Part shown: positions 8,096-15,965 of the stretch, one piece after another
How the letters are laid out: each line of letters opens with the position of its first letter
Numbering within the stretch: the first letter of the stretch is position 1
DNA from: Tsuneonella deserti
GTDB lineage: Bacteria; Pseudomonadota; Alphaproteobacteria; Sphingomonadales; Sphingomonadaceae
Assembly: GCF_014644315.1 (NCBI RefSeq)
Contig: NZ_BMKL01000001.1
Location: 693,001 to 757,000 of the forward strand
Length of the DNA stretch: 64,000 nucleotides
Direction: 5' to 3'
Translations under genes and position numbers: made by a program
The notes under the pieces: generated by a model
Seen by the model: the letters and a program-made list of their open reading frames with translations, nothing else
What the model was told of the DNA's origin: nothing
Database searches by the model: none

Positions 8096-9883
8096 ATGAT
8101 CGATTCCGGGGACATGTTCGGCGATACCCCTCCCGATAACGACGACGCGCCGACGACGGCGGAGCTGGAGGCGGCGGGCCAGAACACGATGTTCGGCGGT
8201 CCCGAGCCGTCGATTCCCGCACGCCCGGAGCCTGCCGCTGCGCCCCCGGCGCCGGCCGCCGCGCAGCCCTACCGCGTGCTCGCTCGCAAGTACCGTCCGC
8301 AGACGTTCGGTGAGTTGATCGGCCAGGAGCCGATGGTTCGCACGCTCGCCAACGCGATCAAACGCGACCGGCTCGCGCACGCGTTCCTGATGACTGGCGT
8401 GCGAGGGGTGGGCAAGACCAGCACCGCGCGCCTGATCGCCAAGGCGTTGAATTGCATCGGGCCTGACGGGAAGGGTGGCCCCACGATCGACCCGTGCGGG
8501 GAATGCGAACCATGTCGCGCGATCGCCGAGGGCCGTCATATCGACGTGATTGAGATGGATGCGGCTTCGAATACGGGCGTCGACGACGTGCGTGAGATCA
8601 TCGAAGCCGTGCGCTATGCGGCCGTTTCCGCGCGCTACAAAATTTACATAATCGACGAAGTCCACATGCTGAGTCGCAACGCTTTCAACGCCTTGCTGAA
8701 GACTCTTGAGGAACCTCCGGCGCACGTGAAGTTCCTGTTCGCGACGACCGAGGTCGAGAAGCTGCCTGTCACGGTACTCAGCCGGACGCAGCGGTTCGAC
8801 CTGCGGCGCATCCCGGCTGAACTGCTTCAGCAGCACTTCGGCTCGATCTGCCGGCAGGAAGGGGTCGAGGCGGAAGATGAGGCGCTGCACCTGGTTGCGA
8901 GCGCAGCGGAAGGATCGGTCCGCGACGGCTTGTCGATCCTCGACCAGGCGATCGCCTATGCCGATCTCGACAGCGATGGCGCGGCTGCCGCGCCTAAGGT
9001 GACGGCCGGCCGCGTGCGTGACATGCTGGGCCTGGCCGACAAGGGGGCGCAGCGCCGGTTGCTCGCCTGCTTGCTCCAAGGCGATGCGAAAGGGTTGCTG
9101 GCCGCGCTTGGCGACCAATACGCGCTGGGCGTCGAACCCCTCGCCCTGATGCGCTCGCTGTTGGATGTCACCAACCGCATCACCGTATGCCAGGTTGGCG
9201 GGAACGGCGCGGACGCCCCTACTGCCGAAGAACGTGCAACGATCGAGGAGTGGGCGGGGCGGTTGTCGCCGGGCCAGCTCCATCGGCTGTGGCAGCTTCT
9301 CCTCAAGGGTTACGAGGAGGTGCGAAGCGCGCCCGATCCGCTCGTCGCGGCGCAGATGGCGCTCCTGCGCGCGCTCCACGCCAGCGACATGCCGGATCCA
9401 GGTACGCTCGCGAGGTCGCTGGAGGAAATGGCTGCGCGAGCCGCGGCGTCGGCCTCCGCGCCCGCGGCCGCCAGTGGAGCGCCCGCGGTCACTGCCACTA
9501 TCGACTGGGCGGCCCTGGTTGACGACATCGAGAACAAGATCGGCCGCCTCCAGCTCGCGTCGCAGCTCAAGATGCAGGTTCGCCCCGTGGAAGTGAGTTT
9601 CGGCCAGCTCACTTTCGAGCAGGCGCCCGGTTTCCCGGAGGACTTGACCGCAGATCTCCGTCAGGCGCTGCTCGACCTCACCGGACAGCGTTGGCAGGTC
9701 GAGAGGGTTTCGCAAGGCGGCGCGCCGACCCTGTACGAACGTGAGTTGGCCGAGCGCGAGGCGGCGGCGGCGAAGCTGCGCGCGCATCCGCTGGTCGAAG
9801 CGGTTTTCGCTGCCTTTCCTGATGCCGAGATGCTGCCCGAGGATGACAGTGCCGGCAGCCCCCCATGGAGAAACCGAGCATGA
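8096..9883 (+). CDS. dnaX: DNA polymerase III subunit gamma/tau
   Basis: This 595-residue clamp-loader ATPase has an N-terminal acidic/proline-rich extension (about 60 residues), then YRVLARKYRPQTFGELIGQ, Walker A GVRGVGKTS near residue 103, a four-cysteine zinc site (CIGPDG...CGECEPC), and DEVHMLS (Walker B). The ATPase part is followed by a tau-like C-terminal region. Loading the beta clamp and holding the replicase together are established functions of the family. The stop overlaps the start of ybaB as ATGA, the common dnaX-ybaB coupling. A programmed frameshift site was not evident. Confidence 0.96.
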   Translation: MIDSGDMFGDTPPDNDDAPTTAELEAAGQNTMFGGPEPSIPARPEPAAAPPAPAAAQPYRVLARKYRPQTFGELIGQEPMVRTLANAIKRDRLAHAFLMTGVRGVGKTSTARLIAKALNCIGPDGKGGPTIDPCGECEPCRAIAEGRHIDVIEMDAASNTGVDDVREIIEAVRYAAVSARYKIYIIDEVHMLSRNAFNALLKTLEEPPAHVKFLFATTEVEKLPVTVLSRTQRFDLRRIPAELLQQHFGSICRQEGVEAEDEALHLVASAAEGSVRDGLSILDQAIAYADLDSDGAAAAPKVTAGRVRDMLGLADKGAQRRLLACLLQGDAKGLLAALGDQYALGVEPLALMRSLLDVTNRITVCQVGGNGADAPTAEERATIEEWAGRLSPGQLHRLWQLLLKGYEEVRSAPDPLVAAQMALLRALHASDMPDPGTLARSLEEMAARAAASASAPAAASGAPAVTATIDWAALVDDIENKIGRLQLASQLKMQVRPVEVSFGQLTFEQAPGFPEDLTADLRQALLDLTGQRWQVERVSQGGAPTLYERELAEREAAAAKLRAHPLVEAVFAAFPDAEMLPEDDSAGSPPWRNRA

Positions 9884-10221
9884 AGTCGATGGAAGAAATG
9901 CTGGCCGCCGCGCAGAAGGCGGCTGAAACGATCCAGCAGCAAATGGGCGATGCTCAGGCCAAGCTCGACAACCTCGAGGTCGAAGGCGTTTCGGGCGGTG
10001 GTCTGGTCAAGATCCGCTGCACCGCCAAGGGCCGCATCCTCGGCGTCGCGATCGACGACAGCCTGATCGTCAAGGAAGACAAGGCGATGCTGGAGGATCT
10101 CATCACCGCGGCTTTCAACGACGCGCGCGGCAAGGCTGACCGGGTCGCCAACGAGGAAATGCAGAAAATCCAGACCGGAATGGGTCTTCCGCCAGGCCTG
10201 AACATCCCCGGCCTGACCTGA
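9880..10221 (+). CDS. ybaB: YbaB/EbfC family nucleoid-associated protein
   Basis: This is a 113-residue small DNA-binding protein. The start at 9880 (MKSMEEMLAAAQKAAE) overlaps the dnaX stop by 4 bp; an in-frame ATG at 9865 is a less likely alternative. The N-terminal helix is followed by the conserved strand region with VEGVSGGGLVKIRCTAKG, then the helix LITAAFNDARGKAD. Family members form tweezer-like dimers that bind DNA. recR, which often follows, is not here. Confidence 0.93.
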   Translation: MKSMEEMLAAAQKAAETIQQQMGDAQAKLDNLEVEGVSGGGLVKIRCTAKGRILGVAIDDSLIVKEDKAMLEDLITAAFNDARGKADRVANEEMQKIQTGMGLPPGLNIPGLT

Positions 10222-10303
10222 CCGAGACCGAGCTTCCTGCGTATTCTTGCGTAGGCTGAGCTGTGCAACACGTTAGCCCCGCTGCCGCACAGAGGCGGCC
10301 GGG

Positions 10304-10780
10304 ATGCGAAAGTCTGCGATCTTCTTCGGCTCCTTGTCAGGGGTCCTCCTCATCGTGGCTTCTCCGTCGCAAGCGGGCACCGCATCGGGCGTGATGGAAG
10401 TCTCGTTCAAGGTGCTGCCCGGGTGTAACGTGACCGCCCAATCGCTGGCCTTCGCTGCCCGGGCGGGATCCGGCGCGGAGGCCGAGGCTTCCATCGACGT
10501 GACCTGCTCGGCCGAGAGCGGGGTGCAGGTGTCGCTCGACAATGGCCGTAACGCCTCTGACGGCGTCCGGCGCATGGCGAGCACGACCGGCGCAATGGTA
10601 CCTTACGAGATATATCAGGACGCCGGCCGAACCCGCCGATGGCAGAATGTCGCTGTCCGAAGCGTCGCCGGACCGGACGCTCCCCTGCGCATCATCGCGT
10701 TCGGGCGGATCGAGCCGGACGGCAGCGCCGTTCCGGTCGGTGAATACCGCGACAGCGTGACGGTAACGGTAGCGTTCTAG
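10304..10780 (+). CDS. Secreted spore-coat-U (SCPU) domain protein
   Basis: This is a 158-residue protein with a signal peptide (MRKSAIFFGSLSGVLLIVASPSQA) and one SCPU domain. Visible are an N-terminal VSFKVLPGCNVTA strand with a cysteine, a second cysteine in IDVTCSAESG, VSLDNGRNASDGVRRM, YEIYQDAGRTRRW and a terminal GEYRDSVTVTVAF donor-like strand. In proteobacteria such proteins are subunits of archaic chaperone-usher pili (Csu-like). No chaperone or usher gene is adjacent, so this is an orphan; its partner genes, if any, lie elsewhere. Confidence 0.8.
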   Translation: MRKSAIFFGSLSGVLLIVASPSQAGTASGVMEVSFKVLPGCNVTAQSLAFAARAGSGAEAEASIDVTCSAESGVQVSLDNGRNASDGVRRMASTTGAMVPYEIYQDAGRTRRWQNVAVRSVAGPDAPLRIIAFGRIEPDGSAVPVGEYRDSVTVTVAF

Positions 10781-10864
10781 CCCACCCTACGGTCACCGAT
10801 GCTTCGTCTGCCGAGGGGAAAGTTCTTCTTCCAAGCCAGCCGGGGAAGCTGCTGCGCGGAGCCG

Positions 10865-10893
10865 TTGCGCCCGCCAGGGCAAGGCACCATATC
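10865..10893 (+). promoter_or_regulatory. Putative lon promoter
   Basis: TTGCGC (10865-10870), a 17-base spacer and CATATC (10888-10893) lie 47-75 bases before the lon start. The -10 resembles the one before the SRP RNA (CATATG). No convincing sigma-32 heat-shock promoter was recognised by eye. Confidence 0.4.
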
Positions 10894-10939
10894 CGTCGTC
10901 AAGAAGGCACGCAGAGGCGCGCCGCCAACGGATAGGCAT

Positions 10940-13330
10940 ATGAACCAGATTTTTCCCGTCCTGCCCTTGCGCGACATCGTCGTCTTTCCGGGCCAGGTCG
11001 TTTCGATCTTCGTCGGCCGCGAGAAGTCGGTCGCCGCACTGGAAGCGGCGATGGAAGGTGACAAGGACATCTTCCTCGTCGCGCAGCTCGATCCGGGCTG
11101 CGACGATCCGGAGCAGAACGATCTTTACGGCACCGGGGTGGTGGCCCAGGTCCTCCAGCTCCTCAAGATGCCCGATGGCACGGTTCGCTTGCTTGTCGAA
11201 GGGGGCTCACGCGGCGATCTCATTGCCATGCGGCCTGAGGGTGGCTTCATGGTCGCCGACGTCGAACTGAACGACTCCGAGACGGCGTCTGGCAGCGAAG
11301 TCGTCGCCATGATGCGCCAGGTGATCGTGCAGTTTGGCGAATATGCCAAGCTCAACAAGAAAATCGGCGAGGGTGCGGCGAACGACCTTGGGGAAATCGA
11401 CGATGCCGGTGAGCTTGCAGACACCATCGCCGCCGCCCTGGCCGGGAAGGTTGCCGAGAAACAGGCGCTGCTGGCGGAGCGAAGCCCGCTCAAGCGACTC
11501 GAGATGGTCATGTCCATCATGGAAGGCGAGCTGTCCGTCCTGCAGGTCGAGCGCAAGATCCGCGGCCGCGTGAAGCGGCAGATGGAGAAGACCCAGCGCG
11601 AATATTATCTCAACGAACAGTTGAAGGCGATCCAGAGCGAACTGGGCGGCGGCGACGGCGAGGACGGCGACGAAATCGCCGAGCTGACCGAGAAGATCGC
11701 CAAGCTGAAGCTTAGCAAGGAAGCGCGCGCCAAGGCGGAAAGCGAGCTCAAGAAGCTCAAGGGCATGCAGCCGATGAGCGCCGAGGCGACCGTCATCCGC
11801 AACTATCTCGATGTGCTGCTGGGCCTGCCATGGGGCAAGAAATCCAAGCTGAAGCGAGACATTGCCAAGGCCCAGGCCGTTCTCGACGAGGACCACTACG
11901 CGCTGGAAAAGGTCAAGGACCGGATCATCGAATACCTGGCGGTCCAGGCGCGCACCAACAAGCTCAAGGGGCCCATCCTGTGCCTCGTCGGCCCTCCGGG
12001 TGTCGGCAAAACCTCGCTCGGCAAGTCCATCGCCAAGGCGACGGGCCGCGAGTTCGTGCGCCAATCGCTGGGCGGCGTGCGTGATGAAGCGGAGATCCGG
12101 GGCCACCGCCGTACTTACATCGGCTCGCTGCCGGGCAAGATCGTCTCGAACTTGCGCAAGGCCGGGACCAGCAATCCGCTGTTCCTGCTCGATGAGATCG
12201 ACAAGCTTGGTCAGGACTTCCGCGGGGATCCGGCTTCGGCGTTGCTCGAGGTGCTCGATCCGGAGCAGAACAACAAGTTCCAGGATCATTACCTCGAACT
12301 CGATCTCGACCTGTCGGACGTGATGTTCGTGACCACCGCGAACAGCCTCAACCTGCCGCAACCGCTGCTCGACCGGATGGAGATCATCCGTCTCGAAGGC
12401 TACACCGAGGACGAGAAGGTCGAGATCGCGGAGCGGCATCTCGTGCCGAAGCAGATCGAAGCTCATGGCTTGAAGGAGGGTGAGTTTTCGCTCACCACCG
12501 AGGGCCTGCGCGATCTCATCCGCTACTATACGCGCGAGGCGGGAGTCCGCACTTTGGAGCGCGAGATTGCCCGTCTGGCCAGGAAAGCGCTGCGGCGCAT
12601 CCTGGAAGGCAAAGCGACCAGCGTTACCGTCACTCCGGAAAACCTCGGGGAGTTCGCCGGCGTGCGGAAGTTTAGGCACGGCGTTTCGGAAGAAGAAGCG
12701 CAAGTGGGCGCGGTGACCGGCCTTGCCTGGACCGAAGTCGGCGGCGAATTGCTGACGATCGAGAGCGTGACTACCCCTGGCAAGGGGGAGGTCAAGACCA
12801 CCGGCAAGCTTGGCGAGGTCATGAATGAGAGCGTCGCTGCGGCCTTCAGCTTCGTGAAGGCGCGCGCGCCGGCTTATGGCATTCGTCCGAGCGTGTTCCA
12901 GCGCAAGAACATCCACATCCACCTTCCCGAAGGCGCCGTGCCGAAGGATGGTCCCAGTGCGGGGGTGGGCATGGTCACCTCGATCGTGTCCACATTGTCA
13001 GGGGTCGCGGTGCGCCCCGACGTGGCGATGACGGGTGAGGTAACCTTGCGCGGCCGGGTTCTGGCTATCGGCGGGCTGAAGGAAAAGCTGCTCGCCGCGC
13101 TGCGGGGCGGCATCAAGACCGTTCTGATCCCGGAGGAAAACGTGAAGGATCTCGCGGAAATACCTCAGAACATCAAGGAGGGGCTCGAGATCGTCCCAGT
13201 GTCCCACGTCGACCAGGTGCTCGAACGCGCGTTGGTGACCCCGCTCGATGCTATCGACTGGAGCGAAGCGGACGACCTCGCGAGCCAGCCCCTGCCGCCG
13301 GCGCACGGCGAGGGGGCCACCGCGCACTGA
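10940..13330 (+). CDS. lon: ATP-dependent protease Lon
   Basis: This 796-residue LonA has the N-terminal substrate-binding domain (VLPLRDIVVFPGQV onward), a central coiled coil, an AAA+ module with Walker A GPPGVGKTS, and a C-terminal protease domain with the Ser-Lys dyad. The serine is in PKDGPSAGVGM (about residue 673), and the lysine follows LRGRVLAIGGLKEK. The start MNQIFPVLPL at 10940 fits family N-termini. An HU gene follows 185 bp downstream, the common lon-hup order. Confidence 0.97.
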   Translation: MNQIFPVLPLRDIVVFPGQVVSIFVGREKSVAALEAAMEGDKDIFLVAQLDPGCDDPEQNDLYGTGVVAQVLQLLKMPDGTVRLLVEGGSRGDLIAMRPEGGFMVADVELNDSETASGSEVVAMMRQVIVQFGEYAKLNKKIGEGAANDLGEIDDAGELADTIAAALAGKVAEKQALLAERSPLKRLEMVMSIMEGELSVLQVERKIRGRVKRQMEKTQREYYLNEQLKAIQSELGGGDGEDGDEIAELTEKIAKLKLSKEARAKAESELKKLKGMQPMSAEATVIRNYLDVLLGLPWGKKSKLKRDIAKAQAVLDEDHYALEKVKDRIIEYLAVQARTNKLKGPILCLVGPPGVGKTSLGKSIAKATGREFVRQSLGGVRDEAEIRGHRRTYIGSLPGKIVSNLRKAGTSNPLFLLDEIDKLGQDFRGDPASALLEVLDPEQNNKFQDHYLELDLDLSDVMFVTTANSLNLPQPLLDRMEIIRLEGYTEDEKVEIAERHLVPKQIEAHGLKEGEFSLTTEGLRDLIRYYTREAGVRTLEREIARLARKALRRILEGKATSVTVTPENLGEFAGVRKFRHGVSEEEAQVGAVTGLAWTEVGGELLTIESVTTPGKGEVKTTGKLGEVMNESVAAAFSFVKARAPAYGIRPSVFQRKNIHIHLPEGAVPKDGPSAGVGMVTSIVSTLSGVAVRPDVAMTGEVTLRGRVLAIGGLKEKLLAALRGGIKTVLIPEENVKDLAEIPQNIKEGLEIVPVSHVDQVLERALVTPLDAIDWSEADDLASQPLPPAHGEGATAH

Positions 13331-13515
13331 ACCGGGGGACGCTAGGGAAATCGGGCTTGTGCTGTTCCGGGCACGGATGGACCGCTTCTTGTAAGTCGGG
13401 TCGGCCGTGGCCGGAATTGCCTTTGACTTGGCGGGCAAAAGCCTTTCAAACCCGCGCCTTCGCAAGACTGATTCAGTTTGGAGTCGCGGGTCGGCTCACT
13501 TCATTGGGGGAAGGG

Positions 13516-13788
13516 ATGAACAAGAACGATCTCGTCGGGGCGGTGGCAGAGGCTGCCGGCCTTTCCAGGAGCGACGCCGCGAGCGCTGTCGAAGGGGTTT
13601 TCGATGCGATTACCGGAGCGCTCAAAAAGGGGGACGAGGTTCGTCTGGTCGGCTTCGGCACCTTCACGGTCGCCCGCCGGAAGGCGTCCACGGGACGCAA
13701 CCCGCGCACCGGCGAACCGATGAAGATCAAGGCTTCCAACCAGCCCAAGTTCAAGGCCGGCAAGCTCCTCAAGGATTCCGTGAACTAG
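13516..13788 (+). CDS. hup: DNA-binding protein HU
   Basis: This 90-residue histone-like protein starts MNKNDLVGAVAEAAGLSR, has the VRLVGFGTFTVARRKASTGRNP arm with the DNA-kinking proline, and ends KFKAGKLLKDSVN. It has the full HU length with no extension. A ribosome site GGGGGAAGGG precedes the ATG. It compacts the nucleoid and assists replication and recombination. It ends in a nested palindrome shared with the convergent lipoprotein gene. Confidence 0.96.
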   Translation: MNKNDLVGAVAEAAGLSRSDAASAVEGVFDAITGALKKGDEVRLVGFGTFTVARRKASTGRNPRTGEPMKIKASNQPKFKAGKLLKDSVN

Positions 13789-13830
13789 GAACTGAACGGG
13801 GCCGAACTGGCCCGACACTCCCGTCAGTTC
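13789..13830. terminator. Nested palindrome between convergent genes
   Basis: GAACTGAACGGG (13789-13800) pairs with CCCGTCAGTTC (13820-13830) with one bulged A; inside it GGGCC and GGCCC can pair again. It sits directly on the stop codons of hup (plus) and the lipoprotein gene (minus), so it could end transcription from both sides. There is no long T run on either strand, so a simple intrinsic terminator is not certain. Confidence 0.45.
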
Positions 13831-14708
13831 AGATCGACAAGCGCAGTGGGTGCCTGCCGGGTGCGCACGTTGACCGTCCACGTCAGGGTCTTTGCACCGG
13901 ATGCCGTGACGGGTCCTCCGTCAGTGTTGTTCGCCAGGATCTGGCCGTTCGTGACTATCGTAAAGGTCCCGTCCGGTGTCGGCATGCGAGGAAGCGCCTC
14001 CCCCATTCCGTCGCCATCGGGGCGAGCGGCGGCAGCGCTCGCCATCATGCCGCCCATCAAGCTCTGAAGCGGGTTTCCACCCGCTTGCGGAGCGAACCCT
14101 GGTGCATCGATCCGCACCACGCCGCCGTCCCTGCGCGTGACGAGAACGAAAAAGTTCGACATCGGGAAGCCTTCCATGGTCGGAAACAGGAAGTCGTGGT
14201 CCAGCTTTCCACTCAGCGCGAAGCTCACTTCGAACAGTCCGTCGCCCTTGTAATCCACCCTGTTCCAGCCGGCTTGGCGCCGCAGCCTGGCGGCCAGCTC
14301 TTCGGCTGCCGCCGGGTCGGCTGGATCGATGCCGCCGAGCATTGCGCGCATCGAGGCGGCTTCCTCGTCCTTACGCGCCTTGCGCTCGGCCGCGCCTTCC
14401 TCCCACGCCTTGCGCTGCTGTGCGACCTCCTCCTCCGCACAAGGGCGCTCGTCGTAGGTTTCGTCATCGTGGCAGGTTTCTTCCACGAAGGTTTCCGAGG
14501 CCTCTGTCGCGCGGCCCATCTCGGCGAGCTTGCTCAGGGCAAGAAGGTGTATCTCGCCATCATATCGGTATGAGAACGTGCCGCCCTTGCGTAAATCGAG
14601 GGTCGAAGTGAATTTGCCCGGGCTTAAGAGACAGCCGGCCAACAACAAGGCGACGCACGCGCTCAGCACGCCGGCGGAGAACCGACGCGAAGGTTTCCAG
14701 TGCAGCAC
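13824..14708 (-). CDS. Hypothetical lipoprotein
   Basis: This 294-residue protein starts at GTG 14708, preceded by a good ribosome site (GGGGGAAA). The signal sequence ends in a lipobox, LAGC, so the mature protein is probably lipid-anchored. A GTFSYRYDGEIH strand follows, then a two-cysteine acidic segment (ETCHDDETYDERPCAEEE), a charged helix of about 50 residues, and a beta-rich C-terminal half with Met/Gly-rich GGMMASAAAARP. I do not recognise the family. It is next to rlmB on the same strand but 13 bp separate. Confidence 0.75.
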   Translation of the reverse strand: MLHWKPSRRFSAGVLSACVALLLAGCLLSPGKFTSTLDLRKGGTFSYRYDGEIHLLALSKLAEMGRATEASETFVEETCHDDETYDERPCAEEEVAQQRKAWEEGAAERKARKDEEAASMRAMLGGIDPADPAAAEELAARLRRQAGWNRVDYKGDGLFEVSFALSGKLDHDFLFPTMEGFPMSNFFVLVTRRDGGVVRIDAPGFAPQAGGNPLQSLMGGMMASAAAARPDGDGMGEALPRMPTPDGTFTIVTNGQILANNTDGGPVTASGAKTLTWTVNVRTRQAPTALVDLN

Positions 14709-14721
14709 GATCTTTCCCCCC

Positions 14722-15564
14722 TCAGGCGCCCCGTGTCGCCACAGCGTATAAAGCAATCGCAGCAGCGTTGGAAACGTTGAGGCTCTCCATCGCATCGGAG
14801 ATCGGAAGGCGCGCGATTGCATCGCAGTGCGCCGCGATGTTTTGACGCATGCCTTCGCCCTCGGCGCCGAGAACGAGGGCGACGGGCCCGGCGGGAAGGG
14901 CCGCGGCCAGAGTAAGATCGCCTTCACCGGAAAGGCCGATGCGCCAGTATCCGGACTCGGCAAGCTGGTCGAGCGCCCGGGCGAGGTTCACCACACGCAC
15001 CCAGGGAACGGTTTCGAGCGCGCCGCTGGCAGACTTGGCGACCGTTCCCGATTCCGGCGGGGCGTGCCTGTCCTGGGTGACGATGGCGGCAGCACCGAAC
15101 GCCGCTGCAGAACGAAGGATGGCCCCCACGTTGTGTGGGTCGGTCACCTGGTCCAGCACCAGAACCGGCCCCTCGCCAGCGTCGAGCACATCGTCGAGGA
15201 AAACGTCCTCGAGCGGCGCGCATTCGAGTACCAGCCCCTGGTGCGGGGCATCGCGTGCGACCAGGCGTGAAAGGTCGTGCGCGTCGGCGTACTCGACCGG
15301 AAAATCGGCAGGCAATTCTCCGTCAAGCGAGGCGACCCCTTCCCGGGTTGCCCAGAGCTTGCGGTGGTGCCGTTCAGGGTTCTTCAATGCGGCTTCCACC
15401 GCATGGCGTCCCCACAGGCGCACTTGACCCGTGCTGGCCCTGCCGCTGCCGCGACCGCCCTGCATGCGTCCCGCGCGCCCGCGCATCGCGCGTTTCTTCT
15501 CACCCTTGATCATGGGCGCGGCACTGCCAGCGCGGGCATTGACAGGCAAGCGCTGCTTCGCCAT
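14722..15564 (-). CDS. rlmB: 23S rRNA 2'-O-methyltransferase RlmB (TrmH family)
   Basis: This 280-residue SPOUT methyltransferase is expected to methylate 23S rRNA G2251. It has an N-terminal basic extension rich in R and G (about 45 residues), then the substrate-binding domain LWGRHAVEAALKNP, and the catalytic knot with LDQVTDPHNVGAILRSA, LVLGAEGEGM and the final LNVSNAAAIALYA. Shorter starts at MIKGEKKR and MRGRAGR are possible, since the basic tail is not conserved in the family. It is divergent from tRNA-Tyr. Confidence 0.92.
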   Translation of the reverse strand: MAKQRLPVNARAGSAAPMIKGEKKRAMRGRAGRMQGGRGSGRASTGQVRLWGRHAVEAALKNPERHHRKLWATREGVASLDGELPADFPVEYADAHDLSRLVARDAPHQGLVLECAPLEDVFLDDVLDAGEGPVLVLDQVTDPHNVGAILRSAAAFGAAAIVTQDRHAPPESGTVAKSASGALETVPWVRVVNLARALDQLAESGYWRIGLSGEGDLTLAAALPAGPVALVLGAEGEGMRQNIAAHCDAIARLPISDAMESLNVSNAAAIALYAVATRGA

Positions 15565-15586
15565 GGCGCCCGCTCTCGGCTCGCTA

Positions 15587-15602
15587 GCCCCGGAAACGGG
15601 GC
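15587..15602. other. Perfect hairpin GCCCCG-GAAA-CGGGGC
   Basis: This is a 6-bp GC stem closed by a GAAA tetraloop on the plus strand, lying 29 bases before the tRNA-Tyr 5' end and 23 bases before the rlmB start. Its position suits a processing or pausing element in the tRNA leader. No function is established. Confidence 0.35.
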
Positions 15603-15630
15603 GTTGGTTGCGAAGCGGCTGGCACTGTGT

Positions 15631-15716
15631 GGACAGGTGGCCGAGTGGTTAATGGCAGCAGACTGTAAATCTGCCCGCGAGAGCGTACGCTGGTTCGAAT
15701 CCAGCCCTGTCCACCA
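15631..15716 (+). tRNA. tRNA-Tyr (GTA)
   Basis: This is an 86-nt class II tRNA. The acceptor GGACAGG pairs with CCTGTCC; the D arm is TGGCCGAGTGGTTAATGGCA; the anticodon GTA is at 15665-15667 in CTGTAAA; there is a long variable arm (CCGCGAGAGCGTACGC region), a GGTTCGAATCC T arm, and an encoded ACCA end. Decoding of UAC/UAU follows from the anticodon. Confidence 0.96.
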
Positions 15717-15732
15717 CTTGCCCGCCTTTTAC

Positions 15733-15921
15733 TTGCAGGAATCTTTCGTTAGACAAGTTCCCAGGCTGGGGGCTTATGAAACGGATTCCCAACTCTCCAC
15801 AGGGCCGGCGCGTCTACGCGAGAAACAGCGCAAGCGCGCGCGCCTGTTGCAGAGCGGTGTAACGGTGCTTGCGGCAGCAGCGGTCGGCGCTTGGGGATAC
15901 ATTCTCCTGATCCAAGGTTGA
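15733..15921 (+). CDS. Possible small single-pass membrane protein
   Basis: A frame opening at TTG 15733 gives 62 residues: a basic middle (ARLREKQRKRARLLQ) followed by one hydrophobic helix (VTVLAAAAVGAWGYILLIQG) at the C-terminus, a tail-anchored arrangement. There is no ATG in the frame outside the tRNA and no strong ribosome site, so it may be spurious. It lies just after tRNA-Tyr and before the KAS III gene. Confidence 0.3.
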   Translation: MQESFVRQVPRLGAYETDSQLSTGPARLREKQRKRARLLQSGVTVLAAAAVGAWGYILLIQG

Positions 15922-15965
15922 GTGGGCTGCTTGCGACGAGCCTCGCCCGGGCGTAACCGGCCGGC

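Noticed and set aside
8030..9787. Long open frame (585 codons) on the minus strand opposite dnaX
   Set aside because: High G+C makes antisense frames long; it has no domain pattern, is rich in R, H and Q, and dnaX on the other strand is unambiguous.
10304..10780. Spore coat domain as a sign of sporulation
   Set aside because: SCPU domains in proteobacteria belong to secreted pilin-like proteins; the organism is a Gram-negative alphaproteobacterium.
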